64,000 nucleotides of DNA from Rhodospirillaceae bacterium (GTDB lineage: Bacteria > Pseudomonadota > Alphaproteobacteria > Rhodospirillales > Casp-alpha2). Every line of letters starts with the position of its first letter. The first letter of the stretch is position 1. The stretch covers positions 62,001-126,000 of the forward strand of contig JAERTE010000103.1 of NCBI GenBank assembly GCA_016845145.1, read 5' to 3'. The notes beneath the pieces were generated by a model. It was not told where the DNA came from and made no database searches. It worked only from the letters and a program-made list of their open reading frames with translations. Of the stretch, positions 8,511-16,412 are shown piece after piece. The position numbers and the translations under genes were made by a program.

Positions 8511-8561
8511 TTCGCGCGAAAATACAGCAGTAGATTTAAAATGTTACCTTATTTCGCGAAA
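8511..8561. promoter_or_regulatory. two TTCGCG-containing palindromes upstream of the 142-residue gene
   Basis: TTCGCGCGAA at 8511-8520 and TTTCGCGAAA at 8552-8561 are both perfect 10-bp palindromes with the same half-site, about 41 bp (four helical turns) apart. They lie in the upstream region of the minus-strand gene that starts at 8466. Two similar operator-like sites at this spacing could bind one regulator. No regulator is named. Confidence 0.3.
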
Positions 8562-8586
8562 AATCGCAACAATTCAGGCATCTGGC

Positions 8587-8606
8587 AAAGTGTTAAGAAA
8601 CACTTT
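8587..8606 (-). terminator. hairpin at the 3' end of the alpha/beta hydrolase gene
   Basis: An 8-bp perfect stem AAAGTGTT/AACACTTT with a 4-nt loop overlaps the TAA stop of the minus-strand hydrolase gene and ends in TTT. It may act as a weak terminator or protect the 3' end; the stem is AT-rich. Confidence 0.35.
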
Positions 8607-9426
8607 AACGACGAAGGAAATTCAACACTTCAATCGCCGCGCCGTAGTCATACAGATCGCCGTGGCCCGCGTTGGCGAAATGGTGGAAGATTTTCGGCTC
8701 ATTGGCGGCTTCAAAAAGCTCCTGACCAAGCGCCATGGGCACGACCCTGTCCTTGTCTCCATGAAAGACCAATAGCTTGGTCCCTATGTTCTTGATTTTG
8801 GAGATCGAGTCATAGCGGTCGCGCACAAGAACACGAGCCGGCAAATAGGGATAATGGCCGGCCGCGGCATCACCCATGGAGGTAAACGGCGCCTCCAGCA
8901 CGACAGCTCGGGCCGGCGTTCCATTTCCCGCCAATCTCACGGCCATCTCTACGGCGACTCCCGTCCCGAGCGATTCACCATACAAAACCCATCTGTCGGG
9001 ACCGATACCTTGATCACGGAGAAATCCGAGCACTGATTCCGCATCCGCATAAAGGCCTGATTCCGTGGGCTCCCCCGAATTGCCACCATATCCCCGATAC
9101 CCCGCCAGCAAAATGCCCAGCCCGGCATCGATGTAGGGCCGAACCTTAGAGCCGCGATCGGAGATGTTTCCGGCATTGCCCTGGAAATAAATCAAGATAC
9201 CGGCGTCGCCGACAGGCTTTGAATACCAAGACGTCAGAGCCGGCCCGTCAGCCGATGCAACGGAAACCGCGCTCAATTCCGGCACGCCGCTCTCCGCCGG
9301 CGATGCCATGTGATCAGCCGGGTAATACATCAGGCTTCGTTGCGCGAAATACATGACGCCAACCAATGCGCCGTAGGCGACCACAACCGCCGTCAAAACT
9401 GATGTCAACATGGTCTGCCGATTCAC
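8605..9426 (-). CDS. membrane-anchored alpha/beta hydrolase (ABHD13/YfhR-like)
   Basis: A 273-residue serine hydrolase. One N-terminal hydrophobic helix (about residues 6-28) anchors it, after which the fold starts with the oxyanion strand (LIYFQGNAGN). The nucleophile elbow is GESLGTG, the acid lies in VFHGDKDRVVP, and the histidine is in NAGHGDLYD. This is the pattern of ABHD13/Bem46/YfhR-type peptidase-S9-like hydrolases of unknown substrate. The long reading starts at a GTG (9426); an ATG six codons later (9411) is an equally good start, and neither has a clear ribosome site. A 9-bp tandem repeat separates it from the upstream lipoprotein gene. Confidence 0.8.
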   Translation of the reverse strand: MNRQTMLTSVLTAVVVAYGALVGVMYFAQRSLMYYPADHMASPAESGVPELSAVSVASADGPALTSWYSKPVGDAGILIYFQGNAGNISDRGSKVRPYIDAGLGILLAGYRGYGGNSGEPTESGLYADAESVLGFLRDQGIGPDRWVLYGESLGTGVAVEMAVRLAGNGTPARAVVLEAPFTSMGDAAAGHYPYLPARVLVRDRYDSISKIKNIGTKLLVFHGDKDRVVPMALGQELFEAANEPKIFHHFANAGHGDLYDYGAAIEVLNFLRR

Positions 9427-9463
9427 TGTCGATGGCTATACGGTTTCAGCGGCCGAACCGGTC

Positions 9464-9499
9464 TCAATGGCCTCAACGGCCTCAACGGCCTCAACGGAA
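9464..9499. repeat. four tandem copies of a 9-bp unit across a stop codon
   Basis: Four consecutive 9-bp units (TCAACGGCC with one-base variants) run from 9464 to 9499. The unit at 9491-9499 contains the last codons and the stop of the minus-strand lipoprotein gene. Because 9 is a multiple of 3, the minus strand reads TGA in frame at 9491-9493, 9482-9484, 9473-9475 and 9464-9466. Confidence 0.85.
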
Positions 9500-9994
9500 A
9501 GAATCGTTAAAAGCCAGCCAATTGCCGTCCGGCTGCTGGCAAGCATCGCCACCCGCCGACGCAACGCCATCGTCAAAGACGACGGAGGAGCGATACTGCT
9601 TACATTGGGAACCATCCGGGCGCTGATAACTGGCAACCGTGCGGAATATACCGCTGCGCCCCGTTTCTGGGTTGCTCCAGCGATGCAGTTCGCCGTTGGT
9701 GTTAGCGGCCAACGCTTTTTGCGCGGTGTTACTGTACATGGCTTGGTCGCGCTGACTTAAAATCCGAGCGCCCGTATACCCGGCGCCACCGCCAGCCATA
9801 ACGCCCATGACAGTAAAGAAGGTTTGCCCGATACCGCCACCTAGATACGACCCCGCATACCCGCCGAGAGCAGCCCCTCCGAGAGTGCCCGCCATCTCGG
9901 CCCAACTCATGGATTTTGCCTGCTCCATGGATTGGGCGCACCCAGCCAATGCGATGGCACATACGGTACTAAGCAGTATTTTCGAGGTTCTCAT
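9491..9994 (-). CDS. glycine-zipper lipoprotein (17-kDa surface-antigen type)
   Basis: A 167-residue lipoprotein. The lipobox ALAGC places the lipidated cysteine at residue 19. A Gly/Ala-rich hydrophobic zipper (GGAALGGYAGSYLGGGIGQ) follows, as in Rickettsia 17-kDa antigen and Pcp/SlyB-type outer-membrane lipoproteins. The C-terminal part (ETGRSGIFRTVASYQRPDGS, CKQYRSSV) matches the surface-antigen tail domain. The start at 9994 is chosen for the signal peptide and an AAGGAG six nt upstream; a longer frame would place 17 polar residues before it. It probably lies in the outer membrane or periplasm. Exact role unknown. Confidence 0.75.
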   Translation of the reverse strand: MRTSKILLSTVCAIALAGCAQSMEQAKSMSWAEMAGTLGGAALGGYAGSYLGGGIGQTFFTVMGVMAGGGAGYTGARILSQRDQAMYSNTAQKALAANTNGELHRWSNPETGRSGIFRTVASYQRPDGSQCKQYRSSVVFDDGVASAGGDACQQPDGNWLAFNDSFR

Positions 9995-10031
9995 CTTATT
10001 CTCCTTCAGGCTCCTTCTGGAGTGACCGGGC

Positions 10032-10376
10032 TTATGAGCCGGCATTTCTGTTCAGCGTTTCCTGCGATGCGCATTGATAAATTGCAGCAACCGGCGTGTT
10101 CAGCGGGCAGATCGCATACGAGGTTTTTGAGTAAACTGCAACTTTGCCGAACTTGCGGCATTCGGCAATGGCTAAGTCACTGACTATCCTTGGCGTTGTC
10201 TTTCTTTTTGCATAGCAAACGTTAACGATCTCGCGGTCTGAAACACCGTTCAGATAATAGTCTGACTGACGATTAAACTCGCCGACGTTATGAACATAGG
10301 GTGCCCCGCCGCAACTCGAAAGCAACAACGGCATACCGGCGAGCACGCCAAAAAACATTGCACGAACAGCTATCAT
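10032..10376 (-). CDS. small lipoprotein, unknown function
   Basis: A 114-residue protein with a signal peptide ending in a lipobox (LLLSSC, Cys22). The mature part contains four more cysteines (in VNVCYAK, AECRKFG, AICPLN, YQCAS), enough for two disulfides. I do not recognise a family. It lies 37 nt upstream of the other lipoprotein gene on the same strand, so they may form a small envelope operon. It follows putA, from which it is separated by a short inverted repeat. Confidence 0.6.
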   Translation of the reverse strand: MIAVRAMFFGVLAGMPLLLSSCGGAPYVHNVGEFNRQSDYYLNGVSDREIVNVCYAKRKTTPRIVSDLAIAECRKFGKVAVYSKTSYAICPLNTPVAAIYQCASQETLNRNAGS

Positions 10377-10377
10377 A

Positions 10378-10398
10378 CTGAATCTTTTAAAGAATCAG
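10378..10398. repeat. 21-nt inverted repeat between putA and the lipoprotein gene
   Basis: CTGAATCTTT and AAAGAATCAG flank one central T and form a 10-bp stem with one mismatch. It lies between the stop of putA and the start of the next minus-strand gene. It is too AT-rich for a strong terminator and could be an operator or weak hairpin. Confidence 0.4.
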
Positions 10399-10415
10399 CC
10401 GGCAAAAGACAACCG

Positions 10416-13400
10416 TCATACCTCCATGGACATCAGTGCCGCATTGCCGCCTGCTGCGGTCGTATTGACGCTGAGCGTCCTCTCTACGGCAAATCTGTGC
10501 AGATACCGAGGTCCGCCGGCTTTCGGACCAGTCCCCGAGAGCCCCTCGCCGCCAAACGGCTGCACCCCGACAACGGCGCCAATCATGTTGCGGTTGACGT
10601 AGGCGTTGCCAGCCTTCACGCGGCTGCAAACCTGCTGATGGACACTGTCGATCCGGCTGTGGATGCCCAGCGTAAGGCCGTACCCAGTGTCGTTAATCGC
10701 ATCAATGACGGCGTCCAGTTTATTTTCCTGATACCGGATCACATGCAAAATGGGGCCAAAAACTTCCCGTTGAAGGCGCGCAATTCGGTCGATTTCGAAC
10801 GCTGCCGGCGCAAAGAAAAAGCCGTCATTGACTTTGTTCGGCAATTGAGCCCGGCACAGGAGCTCGCCTTCCCGCGACATGCGCTCCGCATGGGCTTCGA
10901 GCATGACCTTGGCATCGGCATCGATGACAGGGCCAATATCGGTTTCCAGCAAAGCCGGATCACCGATCACCAGTTCTTCCGTCGCGCCGGACAGCATGCG
11001 GATGACCTTGTCGGCGATATCATCTTGAACGAACATCACCCGCAACGCCGAACACCGCTGCCCGGCACTGCGGAATGCTGAAAAAACCGCATCCTCGACG
11101 ACCTGTTCCGGCAGCGCCGAGGAATCGACAATCATCGCATTCTGACCGCCGGTTTCCGCAATCAGCGGCACGATCGGGCCAGGACGGTCTGCCAATTGCC
11201 GGTTGATCAGCTTGGCGGTTTCAGTCGAACCCGTAAATGCCACACCGGCAACCCGTGGGTCGGCGATCAATGGGCCGCCGACGTTGGGGCCGTCGCCGCA
11301 AAGCAGTTGCAAGACTTCCGCCGGCACGCCGGCTTGGTGCAGCAATTTCACCGCTTCTGCCGCGACCAATGGTGTCTGCTCCGCCGGCTTGGCGATGACA
11401 CTGTTGCCGGCGGCCAATGCGGCGCTGACCTGGCCGGTGAAAATCGCCAACGGGAAGTTCCACGGGCTGATACAGGCGAAGACGCCTCGGCCTTGCAGCC
11501 GGATACTATTGGCTTCGCCTGTCGGCCCAACCAACACCTCTGGCGTCTCGAATTCAGCCAGCGCCCGCACCGCGTAGTAGCGCAAGAAATCAACCGCCTC
11601 GCGTACTTCGGCGATGCCGTCGGTAAGGGTCTTCCCGGCTTCACGGGTGCACATGGCCATGAACATCGGAGTTGCCGCCTCCATGGCGTCGGCCGCTCGG
11701 CTCAAGATTTCACCTCGGGCCGCACCACCGAGGGCATCCCAATCGGCCTGCGCTGAACTCGCCGATGTCAATGCTGCCTCTATGTCCGCGGGCCCCGCTT
11801 GTTGGACCGTCCCCACGCAAACGTCAGGCCGGGCTGGGTCGCTGATCTCCAGCGTAACGCCTTGGTCCATCGTGGTCGCAGCATTCCACGGACCATCATG
11901 CGCGCTCATATTGGCGGCCAATGAGCGCAACTCGGCATTGTCGGACAAATCGATGCCGCGGGAGTTCAAACGATCCGGGCCGTAGATATGGCGCGGAAGT
12001 GGTATCATCGGATGCGGTGTGTTTGCGAAGTTTCCGACAATCGAGACCGGATCGGCAATGATGTCGTCGATGGGGGCGTCCTTGTCGACGATACGGTTGA
12101 CGAACGATGTATTCGCACCGTTCTCAAGCAGCCGCCGAACCAAATAGGCCAGCAGATCTTCGTGCGACCCGATCGGCGCATAGATCCTGCAACTCACGGA
12201 TTCGCCGCCGTTTTCGATGATTTGCTCATAAAGCGCTTCGCCCATGCCATGCAGGCGCTGAAACTCGAACTCCCTGCTGTCACCGGCCATTTCGATCACG
12301 GCCGCCAATGTATGGGCGTTGTGGGTGGCGAACTGCGGATAAAACTGCGCCGGGTGCTCGATCAAAAACCGTGCGCAAGCCAGATAAGATAGGTCCGTCG
12401 AGGGTTTGCGTGTGAACACCGGATACCCATCCATGCCCAGTTCCTGGGCATGTTTGATCTCCGTATCCCAATAGGCGCCCTTAACCAGACGCACCATCCA
12501 CTTGCGGTTATGCCGCTCGGCTGTTTCCGCCAACCATTGCAGCACCGCATACGCGCGTTTTTGATAGGCTTGCACAGCAAGACCGAGACCGTTCCACCCG
12601 GCGAGTTCCGGATCCCCTGACAAGGCCTCAAGCACATCCAAGGAAATGTCCAGGCGGTCGGCTTCTTCCGCATCGATGGTCAGGCCGATATCGACGCGTT
12701 TTGCCATCAAGGCCAACTCGCGGATGCGGCCCAGTAATTCCGTCATAACCCGGTCACGTTGCGCCAATTCATAACGCGGATGCAGCGCCGACAGCTTGAC
12801 CGAGATTCCGGGCGCATCGATAGGCCCTAAGCCCTTGCCCGCCTCACCAACGGCGTCGATGGCGGCCGCGTAAGCATCAAAATACATGAGCGCATCGGTA
12901 TCCGTTCGCGCAGCCTCACCCAGCATGTCATAAGAATGCCGGTAGTTCCGCTTTTCGGCTTCGCGGGCGCGCTCCAGGCCCTCATGAATGGTGCGCCCCA
13001 TAACAAACTGCCGCCCCATAATTTTCATGGCCTGCACCATGGCTTGGCGAATGACCGGTTCGCCGCTGCGTGCCACCAGCTTTCCGAGATATCCACCGAT
13101 GTCGTCACCATCACCGTCATCGAGCTTGATCACTCGCCCTGTCAGCATCAACGCCCAGGTCGATGCATTGACGAACACCGATTGGCTGTTGCCGAGATGA
13201 CTGCCCCAATCGGCTTCCGACAGTTTCGAGCGAATGAGTTTATCCGCAGTCGCAGCATCGGGGATTCTCAGCAGAGCTTCCGCGAGGCACATCAACACAA
13301 CCCCTTCGCGGTTCGAAAGTTCATACTCCTGCAAAAACGCATCCAGTCCTTCCGCGCCGACCCCGCGCGCGCGGATGCCCTCGACCAGATCACGCGCCCG

Positions 13401-13544
13401 GGCTTGAATGCGCGCGCGCCGTCCAGCGCCAAGATCCGCAATGCCAAGTAGGGTTTTTACGGTGTCCGTCTCGTCTGCTCGATACAGCGCCTCTATCCGC
13501 AGTCGACCGTGATCTGGCGGCTCAAGGGTTCCGACGAATGTCAT
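10416..13544 (-). CDS. putA: bifunctional proline dehydrogenase / P5C dehydrogenase PutA
   Basis: A 1042-residue enzyme oxidising proline to glutamate in two steps, at the inner face of the membrane (FAD step passing electrons to quinone). The first half is the PRODH barrel, with KGAYWDTEIKHAQ and TRKPSTDLSYLA typical of the FAD/proline site. The second half is the NAD-dependent aldehyde dehydrogenase with FTGSTETA, the Glu of AETGGQNAM and the catalytic cysteine in SAGQRCSAL. The length and N-terminus show no ribbon-helix-helix DNA-binding domain, so this is the short, non-repressor type. That agrees with a separate divergent Lrp-type regulator. The ATG follows GGGAGAG. Confidence 0.95.
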   Translation of the reverse strand: MTFVGTLEPPDHGRLRIEALYRADETDTVKTLLGIADLGAGRRARIQARARDLVEGIRARGVGAEGLDAFLQEYELSNREGVVLMCLAEALLRIPDAATADKLIRSKLSEADWGSHLGNSQSVFVNASTWALMLTGRVIKLDDGDGDDIGGYLGKLVARSGEPVIRQAMVQAMKIMGRQFVMGRTIHEGLERAREAEKRNYRHSYDMLGEAARTDTDALMYFDAYAAAIDAVGEAGKGLGPIDAPGISVKLSALHPRYELAQRDRVMTELLGRIRELALMAKRVDIGLTIDAEEADRLDISLDVLEALSGDPELAGWNGLGLAVQAYQKRAYAVLQWLAETAERHNRKWMVRLVKGAYWDTEIKHAQELGMDGYPVFTRKPSTDLSYLACARFLIEHPAQFYPQFATHNAHTLAAVIEMAGDSREFEFQRLHGMGEALYEQIIENGGESVSCRIYAPIGSHEDLLAYLVRRLLENGANTSFVNRIVDKDAPIDDIIADPVSIVGNFANTPHPMIPLPRHIYGPDRLNSRGIDLSDNAELRSLAANMSAHDGPWNAATTMDQGVTLEISDPARPDVCVGTVQQAGPADIEAALTSASSAQADWDALGGAARGEILSRAADAMEAATPMFMAMCTREAGKTLTDGIAEVREAVDFLRYYAVRALAEFETPEVLVGPTGEANSIRLQGRGVFACISPWNFPLAIFTGQVSAALAAGNSVIAKPAEQTPLVAAEAVKLLHQAGVPAEVLQLLCGDGPNVGGPLIADPRVAGVAFTGSTETAKLINRQLADRPGPIVPLIAETGGQNAMIVDSSALPEQVVEDAVFSAFRSAGQRCSALRVMFVQDDIADKVIRMLSGATEELVIGDPALLETDIGPVIDADAKVMLEAHAERMSREGELLCRAQLPNKVNDGFFFAPAAFEIDRIARLQREVFGPILHVIRYQENKLDAVIDAINDTGYGLTLGIHSRIDSVHQQVCSRVKAGNAYVNRNMIGAVVGVQPFGGEGLSGTGPKAGGPRYLHRFAVERTLSVNTTAAGGNAALMSMEV

Positions 13545-13661
13545 TGATCTCTCCCAATTAATAATACCCGTTCATAGCGCCTTTAGCAGCGCATATGTCG
13601 CTATTATTTAAAAAATTTTAGAGAAAAATCCTGAAAATTTGATTTTTATGACATTTTATCT

Positions 13662-13675
13662 CATAACATGTTATG
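13662..13675. promoter_or_regulatory. palindrome overlapping the putR start codon
   Basis: CATAACATGTTATG is a perfect 14-bp palindrome. Its last bases are the ATG start of putR, and an AT-rich stretch lies between it and putA. In Lrp-type proline regulators, sites in the shared promoter region control putA and the regulator itself; this position would allow autorepression by blocking translation start or transcription. No clear ribosome site precedes this ATG. Confidence 0.45.
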
Positions 13676-14152
13676 GCTTCGCGACAATACATCAATGACC
13701 TGGACAATATCGACCGACGCATCCTGCGGGAATTGCAGCGCGACGGGCGGATTTCCAATCAAACCTTGTCGGAACGGGTCAACCTGAGCCCCACGCCGTG
13801 TCTTGCACGCGTGCGCCGGTTGGAACGCGACGGCTTCATCACCGGTTACGCGGCCTTCGTGGATCCGGAAAAACTGGATGCGGCGCTCATGGTATTCGTC
13901 GAGGTCGTGTTGGAGCGCACTGATGAGGATGTCTTCGATGACTTCAAGCGCGCCGTGCAGAATATGCCGCAGGTATTGGAATGCCAGATGGTCGCCGGCG
14001 GATTTGACTATTTGATCAAAGCGCGCGTAAAGGACATGGCTGATTATCGCCGTTTTCTCGGACAATCCCTGGTCGGGCTGCCGAGCGTGCGCGAAACCCA
14101 CACATATGTGGTCATGGAGGAAGTGAAATCCACGGCCGTGATCGCTGTGTAG
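13673..14152 (+). CDS. putR: Lrp/AsnC-family regulator of proline catabolism
   Basis: A 159-residue transcription factor with an N-terminal helix-turn-helix (IDRRILRELQRDGRISNQTL, then SERVNLSPTPCLARVRRLE) and a C-terminal RAM/effector domain (about residues 70-150). Divergent placement 128 bp from putA is the usual arrangement of PutR in alphaproteobacteria, where proline-bound regulator activates putA. The start ATG lies inside a palindrome and lacks an obvious Shine-Dalgarno sequence, so initiation may be leaderless or weak. The 3' end runs into three 12-bp tandem repeats that contain the stop codon. The symbol is by analogy with putA-linked Lrp proteins. Confidence 0.85.
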   Translation: MASRQYINDLDNIDRRILRELQRDGRISNQTLSERVNLSPTPCLARVRRLERDGFITGYAAFVDPEKLDAALMVFVEVVLERTDEDVFDDFKRAVQNMPQVLECQMVAGGFDYLIKARVKDMADYRRFLGQSLVGLPSVRETHTYVVMEEVKSTAVIAV

Positions 14153-14179
14153 CTTCCTGTATAGCCCCCTGTATAGCTC
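14144..14179. repeat. three tandem 12-bp units across the putR stop codon
   Basis: Three adjacent 12-bp units (GCTGTGTAGCTT, CCTGTATAGCCC, CCTGTATAGCTC) span the end of putR. Each holds TAG in the same frame, at 14150, 14162 and 14174, so the gene has three stacked in-frame stops. Confidence 0.8.
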
Positions 14180-14191
14180 GAAGGCCCGAGC
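14176..14191. terminator. possible hairpin between convergent putR and kdsC-like genes
   Basis: GCTCG and CGAGC form a 5-bp stem around a 6-nt loop in the 42-bp gap between two convergent genes. There is no T-run on either strand, so intrinsic termination is doubtful. Confidence 0.3.
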
Positions 14192-14194
14192 CCG

Positions 14195-14776
14195 TTAGGT
14201 GCCGCCCTTGCCTTCGCCGGGTAGATGACTGTCGAATATGTGGTTGGTTTCCATCTCTTGACCGCGCGCTTTAAGGATCGCGTCACACACCTCCCGCACG
14301 GCACCGTTCCCGCCTCGCCGCGTCGTCACGATATCGGCGGCTCCCAGCACTTCGGGCACGGCGTTGGCAGATGCAATGGCCAAACCGGCGGCCTGCAAAA
14401 GCGGCAAATCATTTACGTCATCACCCATATGGGCGATTTGGTGCATATCCAATCCCAATTCTCCGGCCAGACCGCCAAGCGTTGCGAGTTTGTCGGAAAC
14501 ATCAGTAAAAACATGTCCAATACCCAAGCGCCGCCCACGATGCTCGATCGCACCCGGCGCACCGGCCGAAATGATGGTCACCGCCACACCTGCTTTTCGC
14601 AGGCGCACCAGTCCCATGCCATCTTGGGCATTGAATTTTCGAAACGTGTTGCCGTCGTCGGTATAATAAATGCCGCCATCTGTCAGAACACCATCGACGT
14701 CCAAGGACAACAGTTCCACCTTGCCCAATTGTTCCAACGCCTCAGTTGGTGCTGGTTTTGTCGCCGCGTCACTCAT
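14195..14776 (-). CDS. kdsC: KdsC-family HAD phosphatase
   Basis: A 193-residue HAD-superfamily phosphatase without a cap domain. The nucleophile motif is LSLDVDGVLTDG, motif II is TIISAG, and motif III/IV includes GDDVNDLPLL. The family-typical C-terminal GGNGAVREVCDAIL loop reaches a neighbouring active site in the tetramer. KdsC removes the phosphate from 3-deoxy-D-manno-octulosonate 8-phosphate in the Kdo branch of lipopolysaccharide synthesis. The usual partners (kdsA, kpsF/kdsD, lptC) are not adjacent, so a related keto-sugar phosphate cannot be excluded. The N-terminus carries about 20 extra residues before the core. Confidence 0.75.
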   Translation of the reverse strand: MSDAATKPAPTEALEQLGKVELLSLDVDGVLTDGGIYYTDDGNTFRKFNAQDGMGLVRLRKAGVAVTIISAGAPGAIEHRGRRLGIGHVFTDVSDKLATLGGLAGELGLDMHQIAHMGDDVNDLPLLQAAGLAIASANAVPEVLGAADIVTTRRGGNGAVREVCDAILKARGQEMETNHIFDSHLPGEGKGGT

Positions 14777-14863
14777 CCAAGACCCCCTCGTTTCTTTTGT
14801 GCCGTTGGTGTATCACGTTCCAGGAAAAGCGACAATCCGACAGCACTCGAAGGAAAACCCGTC

Positions 14864-16381
14864 ATGAATATCGGTACGTTGATTCCTCGCCACGCACGCT
14901 ACCGCACCTCCCATACGGCAATGATTTTCGGCGGTGAGCGCTACAATTACGGTATGTTTTCCGAACGCGTGAACCGTTTGGGCCATGCCTTGCTGGCCGC
15001 CGGGATCGGCAAAGGGCAAAAGGTTGCGACGGTGGTCCCAAATTGTATGGAACTGTTCGATCTCTATTGGGCGGCTGCGCAAACCGGTGCCGTCGTCGTC
15101 CCCATGAGCCCGTTGCTGCAACCCAAGGGTTTGGCCGGCCTGCTTCGTGATGCCGATGCGGAGATGGTTCTGACGCACCCGAATTACGCGGCTCTGGTGG
15201 CTGGCGCACGCGACCAACTGGATATCCCGCCAGACAACTACATAATCGCCGGCGCCCAGCCGCTAGACGGGTTCCGTACCTATGACGATTTTGTCGCAAC
15301 CGCGCCTACTACCTCGCTCCCCGATGCCGGTTTGAGTGACGACGATGTCTACAACATCATTTATTCAAGCGGTACCACAGGCGACCCGAAAGGCATCGTG
15401 CACACCCACTATGTGCGAGCCAACTACTGCACCATGTTCAGCCAGGCGTTCCGGTTTTCACCCGAAAGCATCGTGTTGCATACCGGAGCCGCCATTTTCA
15501 ACGGTGCCTTCGTCACCCTGATGCCGATCTTCTACAACGGCGGCACCTACATCCTGCACGAGGCGTTCGATATCGACGCCGTGATCGCCACCATCCGGGA
15601 TGAAAGCGTGACCCACATCATGATGGTGCCGGCGCAGATCATTCAATTGATCAACCACCCCGACGCAACCGAAGCCAACCTACGGTCCTTGGAATGCGTT
15701 CTAAGCCTAGGCGCCCCGTTACACCTGGAGCACAAAAAGCGTTTCGATGAGATGCTTCCAGGTCGATTTTACGAGCTTTACGGCTTGACCGAAGGCTTCA
15801 TGACAATCCTCGACAAGACAGACTTTCCCCGCAAACCGGAATCCGTTGGCGCCTGCCCTGCTTTTCTCGAAATGCGCATCTGTGATGACGAGGGCAATGA
15901 CCTGCCGCCAGGCGAAGTCGGGGAAATCGTCGGCCGTGGACCGCATCTCATGCCCGGCTACTACAAACGTCCGGACTTAACCGCCGAGGCGCTGAAAGAC
16001 GGATGGCTGTTCAGCGGCGACCTTGGGTACATGGATGAAGACGGGTTCCTGTTTCTCGTTGACCGCAAGAAAGACATGATCATTTCCGGCGGTGTAAACG
16101 TCTACCCCCGCGACATCGAAGAAATTGCCGTTGGCTATCCGGGTGTTGCCGAGGTTGCCGTATTCGGCATTCCCGATGACAAGTGGGGGGAAACACCAAT
16201 TTGCGCGGCAACCGCAAAGGCGGGCGAGTTGATAGATCCCGTGCAGATGCGAGACTGGATCAACACCAATGTGGCGGCCAAGTTTCAACGCGTCTCACGG
16301 GTTGAAATCATGGACGAGTTTCCACGCAATGCCGCCGGCAAAACGTTGAAGCGCGCTTTACGCGACCGGTTCAGCACGTGA
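14864..16381 (+). CDS. acyl-CoA synthetase (AMP-forming, long-chain type)
   Basis: A 505-residue ANL-superfamily ligase that activates a carboxylic acid with ATP and joins it to CoA. Motifs: P-loop [23 protein letters not shown], then [20 protein letters not shown] and the hinge and Gly motif [14 protein letters not shown], ending with the catalytic Lys in NAAGKTLKR. The start at 14864 is chosen because the N-terminus ([17 protein letters not shown]) fits the family and GAAGG precedes it. A long upstream open frame is antisense to the kdsC-like gene and is rejected. It is followed 31 nt later by a GMC oxidoreductase on the same strand. The substrate is unknown. Confidence 0.85.
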   Translation: MNIGTLIPRHARYRTSHTAMIFGGERYNYGMFSERVNRLGHALLAAGIGKGQKVATVVPNCMELFDLYWAAAQTGAVVVPMSPLLQPKGLAGLLRDADAEMVLTHPNYAALVAGARDQLDIPPDNYIIAGAQPLDGFRTYDDFVATAPTTSLPDAGLSDDDVYNIIYSSGTTGDPKGIVHTHYVRANYCTMFSQAFRFSPESIVLHTGAAIFNGAFVTLMPIFYNGGTYILHEAFDIDAVIATIRDESVTHIMMVPAQIIQLINHPDATEANLRSLECVLSLGAPLHLEHKKRFDEMLPGRFYELYGLTEGFMTILDKTDFPRKPESVGACPAFLEMRICDDEGNDLPPGEVGEIVGRGPHLMPGYYKRPDLTAEALKDGWLFSGDLGYMDEDGFLFLVDRKKDMIISGGVNVYPRDIEEIAVGYPGVAEVAVFGIPDDKWGETPICAATAKAGELIDPVQMRDWINTNVAAKFQRVSRVEIMDEFPRNAAGKTLKRALRDRFST

Positions 16382-16412
16382 AAATGACGGGTCATTCATA
16401 GGGAGGAAAAAC

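Noticed and set aside
9464..9499. Tandem repeat considered as part of a CRISPR or variable-number array
   Set aside because: Units are directly adjacent with no spacers, and only 36 bp in total.
10290..11081. A 263-codon plus-strand open frame opposite putA
   Set aside because: Antisense shadow within the well-supported aldehyde dehydrogenase domain.
14225..14863. Long in-frame extension before the acyl-CoA synthetase ATG
   Set aside because: It is antisense to the KdsC-like gene, lacks family similarity, and a good ATG with ribosome site lies at 14864.
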